Assembly (NCBI RefSeq): GCF_003634315.1
Contig: NZ_RBXL01000001.1
Span: 4,878,501 to 4,942,500 of the forward strand
DNA from: Thiocapsa rosea
GTDB taxonomy: Bacteria > Pseudomonadota > Gammaproteobacteria > Chromatiales > Chromatiaceae
Reading direction: 5' to 3'
DNA length: 64,000 nucleotides
A program made the translations under genes and the position numbers. Under the pieces are notes generated by a model. The model saw only the letters and a list, made by a program, of their open reading frames with translations, was not told where the DNA came from and did not search any database. Positions 62,043 through 64,000 of the stretch are shown one piece after another (within the stretch, counting starts at the first letter, position 1; the number at the start of each line of letters is the position of its first letter).

Positions 62043-63419
62043 ATGAGTCAGCATTTCGACCTGATCGCCATTGGAGGCGGGAGTGGCGGCCTTGCAGTGG
62101 CCGAGAAAGCCGCGCAGCTCGGACGCCGCGTCGCCGTGGTCGAGACGGGAAAGCTCGGCGGCACCTGCGTGAACGCCGGCTGTGTCCCCAAGAAGGTCAT
62201 GTGGTACGGCGCCAACCTGGCAGCGGCTGTTGCCGACGCACCCGGCTATGGCGTGAAGGTGCAGTCCGAGGGCATCGACTGGTCGACGCTCGTCGCGGGA
62301 CGTAACCGTTATGTTGCCGATATCAATGGCTACTGGGACGGCTACGTCGAACGCCAAGGCATTACACGTATTCAAGGTCAGGCGCGCTTCGTCGACGCCA
62401 AGACCATCGCGGTCGGAGACGATCACTACAGCGCCGACCATATCGTCATCGCCACCGGCGGGCGGCCGATCGTGCCGCGGATGCCGGGTGCGGAGCTGGG
62501 CATTACCTCCGACGGCTTCTTCGCGCTGGAAACGCAACCCAAGCGCGTCGCCATCATCGGTGGCGGCTACATCGGCGTGGAGCTCGCCGGGGTCTTGCGC
62601 GCACTGGGTACCGAGGTCACCGTCGTGGCGCTCGAAGACCGAGTACTGTTTCTCTTCGACCCTATGATCAGCGAGACGCTGGCCGAGAACATGGCGGCCG
62701 ACGGCATCGCGATGCGGCTCGAATTCGAGGTCGCGGCGCTCGAACAGAATGCCGATGGACTCGCACTGGTCGCACGCGACGGCGAACGCCTGGGCGGCTT
62801 CGACACCCTCCTCTGGGCCGTCGGGCGCACGCCGAACACGCGCGAGCTGAATCTGGAGGCCGCGGGCGTCACGATGCAACCGAACGGCATCATCCCGGTC
62901 GACGCGTACCAGAACACCGACGTGCCGGGCATCTATGCCATCGGCGACGTGATCGGGCGCGAGCCCTTGACCCCGGTCGCCATCGCTGCCGGACGCCGCT
63001 TGGCCGAGCGTCTGTTCGGCGGGAAACCGGACCTGAAACTCGACTACGACAACGTTCCGACCGTGGTCTTTGCTCATCCGCCGATCGGCAAGGTGGGCCT
63101 GACCGAGCCCGAGGCGCGCGAGCGCTACGGCGACACCCTGACGGTCTACGAGACCAGCTTCACCCCGATGCGCTATGCGCTGAACGCGCACGGCCCCAAG
63201 ACCGCCATGAAGCTGGTCTGCGTCGGTCCGGAGGAGCGGGTCGTCGGCATCCACGCGATCGGCGACGGTGTCGACGAGATGATGCAGGGTTTCGGCGTCG
63301 CGGTGAAGATGGGTGCAACCAAGGCCGACCTGGATTCGACCGTGGCGATCCACCCGAGCAGCGCCGAGGAGCTGGTCACCCTCAAGGAACCGGTCAGACG
63401 TCCGGGTGAGGGCGCCTGA
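62043..63419 (+). CDS. garB: Glutathione amide reductase / glutathione reductase-like flavoenzyme
   Basis: 458-residue FAD disulfide reductase. FAD motif [11 protein letters not shown]; redox disulfide Cys42/Cys47 in [13 protein letters not shown]; second nucleotide fold GGGYIG at 173-178; C-terminal catalytic HPSSAEE. At the end of the second beta strand the sequence is VALEDR (195-200), with acidic Glu/Asp where NADPH-type glutathione reductases have Arg residues for the 2'-phosphate. This favours NADH, as reported for glutathione amide reductase. Context with garA supports that name over plain gor. Confidence 0.9.
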   Translation: MSQHFDLIAIGGGSGGLAVAEKAAQLGRRVAVVETGKLGGTCVNAGCVPKKVMWYGANLAAAVADAPGYGVKVQSEGIDWSTLVAGRNRYVADINGYWDGYVERQGITRIQGQARFVDAKTIAVGDDHYSADHIVIATGGRPIVPRMPGAELGITSDGFFALETQPKRVAIIGGGYIGVELAGVLRALGTEVTVVALEDRVLFLFDPMISETLAENMAADGIAMRLEFEVAALEQNADGLALVARDGERLGGFDTLLWAVGRTPNTRELNLEAAGVTMQPNGIIPVDAYQNTDVPGIYAIGDVIGREPLTPVAIAAGRRLAERLFGGKPDLKLDYDNVPTVVFAHPPIGKVGLTEPEARERYGDTLTVYETSFTPMRYALNAHGPKTAMKLVCVGPEERVVGIHAIGDGVDEMMQGFGVAVKMGATKADLDSTVAIHPSSAEELVTLKEPVRRPGEGA

Positions 63420-63447
63420 TCGCCAAGGCTGCAATCGACCGACGGTG

Positions 63448-63477
63448 GGATGGGCAGAGCGCCAGCGAAACCCATCC
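63448..63477. repeat. Half copy of the GGATGGG...CCCATCC palindrome
   Basis: GGATGGG (63448-63454) and CCCATCC (63471-63477) flank CAGAGCGCCAGCGAAA. Related to the nested palindrome at 42954-43027. Lies between garB and dusA. Confidence 0.65.
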
Positions 63478-63513
63478 AGCTGTTCGTTTAACCACCCGTT
63501 GCAAGGCACGTCT

Positions 63514-64000
63514 TTGTCTCCCCTCCCCGCACCTTCGCTGGATCGCCGCCTGTCTGTCGCCCCGATGTTGGACTGGACGGATCGACACTGTCGCTATTTC
63601 CTGCGTCTCGTCAGCCGGCACACCCTGCTCTATAGCGAGATGGTCACGACGGGTGCGCTGATCCATGGCTCCAAAAGGGGCGAGCGCGAGCGCTTTCTCG
63701 GCTTCGATCCGGCCGAGCACCCGATCGCGCTTCAACTCGGCGGATCGGACCCGCAGGACATGGCGCACTGCGCACGGATGGGCGCCGATCGGGGCTATGA
63801 CGAGATCAACATCAACGTCGGTTGTCCGTCGGACCGGGTGCAAAACGGGCGGTTCGGGGCCTGTTTAATGGCCGAGCCGAGACTGGTCGCGGACTGCGTG
63901 GCGGCGATGAAGGATACCGTCGCGGTGCCGGTGACGGTCAAGACACGGATCGGGATCGACGATCGCGACAGCTACGGCGAGCTTCTGGACTTTGCCGGCA
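63514..64000 (+). CDS. dusA: tRNA-dihydrouridine(20/20a) synthase DusA (5' part, cut by window edge)
   Basis: FMN enzyme reducing U20/U20a in the tRNA D loop. The visible 162 residues include [42 protein letters not shown] and [18 protein letters not shown] with the catalytic Cys; the wording DWTDRHCR is specific to DusA rather than DusB or DusC. I place the start at TTG 63514 (AAGG nine bases upstream); an internal ATG at 63565 would cut off the first strand. Continues beyond 64000. Confidence 0.93.
   Translation, partial: MSPLPAPSLDRRLSVAPMLDWTDRHCRYFLRLVSRHTLLYSEMVTTGALIHGSKRGERERFLGFDPAEHPIALQLGGSDPQDMAHCARMGADRGYDEININVGCPSDRVQNGRFGACLMAEPRLVADCVAAMKDTVAVPVTVKTRIGIDDRDSYGELLDFAG

Overview
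This is a 64 kb stretch of a high-GC gammaproteobacterial chromosome, most likely from a purple sulfur bacterium (Chromatiaceae, Thiocapsa/Thiocystis-like). That placement is inferred. The housekeeping gene order is gammaproteobacterial (rpsB-tsf-pyrH-frr-uppS-cdsA-dxr-rseP-bamA, with map-glnD-dapC-dapD-yffB-dapE divergent). The right end carries a Prx/Grx hybrid peroxidase followed by a reductase with an acidic NAD-type cofactor loop, the arrangement known for glutathione-amide redox cycling in Chromatiaceae. No photosynthesis or sulfur-oxidation genes fall in the window.

Layout. 1-10.2 kb (minus strand): the translation, isoprenoid, phospholipid and envelope-assembly cluster from rpsB to bamA. 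10.6-19.1 kb (plus strand): map, glnD and the succinylase-branch lysine/DAP genes dapC, dapD, dapE with yffB, plus a small VOC gene on the minus strand. 19.3-23.3 kb: tautomerase, Uma2-type nuclease, methionine salvage (mtnA, MTA/SAH deaminase) and rlpA. 23.7-30.5 kb: an L,D-transpeptidase and the stress trio spoVR-yeaH-prkA. 31.1-36.0 kb: pgi, zwf, glgA. 36.1-39.7 kb: panD-panC-panB-pcnB. 39.9-44.9 kb: tRNA-Glu(CTC), ffh, ypjD, two arsenosugar-type genes, tRNA-Ala(CGC). 44.9-60.1 kb: a defence island. 60.1-64 kb: an Hpt protein, the garA-garB redox pair and the start of dusA.

The defence island is the main accessory region. It is a type I restriction-modification operon, hsdM - hsdS - hsdR, followed by an M48-type metallopeptidase and mcrB-mcrC. 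Both junctions of the type I operon hold toxin-antitoxin genes: vapB-vapC plus two orphan antitoxin-like genes between hsdM and hsdS, and a broken DUF4258 toxin plus a YgiT-type antitoxin between hsdS and hsdR. A second, diverged copy of the hsdM 3' end lies directly before hsdS, showing that the junction was rebuilt by recombination. hsdS itself is interrupted by a complete ISL3-family insertion sequence with 22-bp inverted repeats and an 8-bp target duplication; precise removal would restore an in-frame 403-residue HsdS. The modification/restriction complex is therefore probably without a specificity subunit, but possibly reversibly.

The second unusual feature is a family of about ten interspersed repeats across the housekeeping part. 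A full copy is about 190 bp: two arms, each bounded by TAAACCGCG...CGCGGTTTA, joined by an A/T-rich linker. Eleven genes use the terminal TAA/TGA of such a repeat as their own stop codon. The copies occur in both orientations, and single-arm copies exist.
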